From CAYSPT01 sp964432985 (GTDB taxonomy: Bacteria > Muiribacteriota > CAYSPT01), in contig CAYSPT010000015.1 in the NCBI GenBank assembly GCA_964432985.1, positions 1 to 64,000 of the forward strand: DNA of 64,000 nucleotides, given 5' to 3'. Of this stretch, positions 63,263 to 64,000 are shown in pieces. Both the position numbers and the translations under genes were made by a program. The notes beneath the pieces were generated by a model. It saw only the letters and a program-made list of their open reading frames with translations, was not told where the DNA came from and searched no databases. Each line of letters starts with the position of its first letter. The stretch's first letter is position 1.

Positions 63263-63764
63263 GCCCAAAGGCGAACGTACGCCGTGCAAACAGGTCCGCT
63301 TGCTTCCGATAGGACTCGCCCAGATTTGCTTCTATCAGAACCGATGATGCTATCTTGGGCAATACGAGAGATCCGGTTATTGCTATACTGATTACCACCC
63401 GTATCAGGGCTAGATAATCATTGTAAATCGGATTGATGGCAACTGTCCGACGGTCGGAAGCGACCAATACCAGGCCCCCGGCCAGTCCAAAACGTTCGTC
63501 GACCAATTTAACTTCACTGATGTCTCGAAACTTGAGTTCTCGTCTCTTAAAGAGTGAGTTAACAACAATCCTGCGACTGTCGACGGTGACCGTTTTTATA
63601 AACTGGTCCAGCGTTGGAAGAGCAATCAGCGCGGTAAGCAGAGCCAGGGTCCAGGCTTCCAGTATCCAGCCCTCTTCACCTACAACTCCAAACGTAATAC
63701 GGGCAATAAAAAGCGTGGCGACCAACCATAGAAATTTGGCGTGCCCGACGGAAAACCGTTTCAT
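63246..63764 (-). CDS. Small membrane protein with PH-like domain
   Basis: 172 residues. Two hydrophobic helices near the N-terminus (about 10-28 and 33-52) are followed by a bacterial PH-like beta domain (VDSRRIVVNSLFKRRELKFR, AGGLVLVASDRRTVAINPIY), then another hydrophobic stretch (YLALIRVVISIAITGSLVL). The domain call is by pattern only. The last codons and stop (RSPV) lie in the 22-bp repeat, so repeat growth may have moved or replaced the original C-terminus. It is 28 bases downstream of the zinc-ribbon gene. Confidence 0.65.
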   Translation of the reverse strand: MKRFSVGHAKFLWLVATLFIARITFGVVGEEGWILEAWTLALLTALIALPTLDQFIKTVTVDSRRIVVNSLFKRRELKFRDISEVKLVDERFGLAGGLVLVASDRRTVAINPIYNDYLALIRVVISIAITGSLVLPKIASSVLIEANLGESYRKQADLFARRTFAFGLRSPV

Positions 63765-63792
63765 CGAAGCCTGTTAACTCCCTATCTTTGCT

Positions 63793-63933
63793 TCAGCGAA
63801 TGAAATATCTGAACCTCTTCTTGCAAAACGAGCATTTGAGTTCAGTTACTCCAGGCTTTTTCTTGAAGCTTCTTCTCCCCTGATCTTTCGGGACCTGAAT
63901 CGGGGAATCGCAGTTGAGGCAACGGAGCTCCAT
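63793..63933 (-). CDS. Zinc-ribbon protein, 46 residues
   Basis: Starts at ATG 63933 (MELRCLNCDSPIQVPKDQGR), with GGAGTGTTGGAG upstream. CLNC and CSFC (near residues 5-8 and 35-38) make one rubredoxin-like zinc ribbon, and the rest is basic (RRSFKKKPG). It may bind nucleic acid or serve as a small partner protein. It is upstream of the PH-like gene on the same strand. The real-gene call rests on the conserved Cys spacing. Confidence 0.75.
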   Translation of the reverse strand: MELRCLNCDSPIQVPKDQGRRSFKKKPGVTELKCSFCKKRFRYFIR

Positions 63934-64000
63934 CTCCAACACTCCCTCCTGATAAATGTGGTGCTTCCGGCGCACAGGTGACCAGATGAGCCGGGTGCCC

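Overview
The window looks like part of a metagenome-assembled genome from an uncultured, Gram-negative (outer-membrane-bearing) bacterium. It contains two 100-N scaffold gaps. Three things point to the Fibrobacteres-Chlorobi-Bacteroidetes (FCB) side of the tree or a nearby candidate phylum: the MoxR/DUF58/BatA/DUF4159/DUF4175 cluster, a secreted protein of the type mislabelled 'asparagine synthetase B' in Bacteroidetes-like genomes, and a PorV-like outer-membrane protein beside a secreted multi-FN3 protein with a T9SS/FlgD-like C-terminal domain. The assignment is an inference from gene content; no rRNA or tRNA gene was seen.

Layout. 0-14.2 kb (+): a seven-gene Bat-type operon (MoxR ATPase, DUF58, two membrane von Willebrand proteins, DUF4159, DUF4175, long TPR protein), then a conserved secreted amidotransferase-fold-like protein and a strong bidirectional terminator. 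14.3-20 kb: an orphan pseudopilin (-) with a sigma54-type promoter, then a secreted FN3 protein and its PorV-like partner (+). 20-26.3 kb: a GH63-type glycosidase, a repeat-rich stretch with a gap, an unknown gene, a DUF2723 membrane protein and HU. 26.4-35.8 kb: a glycosyltransferase with an apparent homopolymer frameshift, a nucleotidyltransferase/LegB-like dehydratase pair, DUF2225, a nitrilase-family enzyme, a cNMP-binding protein, a TPR protein and a fused two-domain oxidoreductase.

35.9-51 kb (-): a long, visibly AT-richer polysaccharide operon. It holds an initiating sugar transferase, PLP aminotransferase, methyltransferase, GT2, two B12-binding radical SAM proteins, a Wzx-like flippase, a Wzy-like polymerase, a large GT-B-like protein and an SpsC/D/E/F/G-like set for a CMP-nonulosonic acid. 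With the LegB-like dehydratase and nucleotidyltransferase at 28-29.7 kb, a complete nonulosonate route is present. 51-55 kb (+): an O-antigen ligase/polymerase-like protein and a Wzz-like chain-length regulator.

55-60.5 kb: sulfate activation and uptake (CysD; CysN with a degenerate APS-kinase tail; a separate intact CysC; an SLC13-type permease). Its position next to the polysaccharide genes suggests PAPS supply for sulfation, but no sulfotransferase is visible. 60.8-64 kb: asparaginyl-tRNA synthetase coupled to a secreted DUF2993-like protein, a small PH-like membrane protein and a zinc ribbon.

Across the window, intergenic regions repeatedly carry short tandem repeats (17-22 bp, 3-6 copies), unrelated in sequence but alike in design. 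Several clear sigma70-type promoters could be placed, two of them so close to the start codon that the mRNAs may be leaderless.
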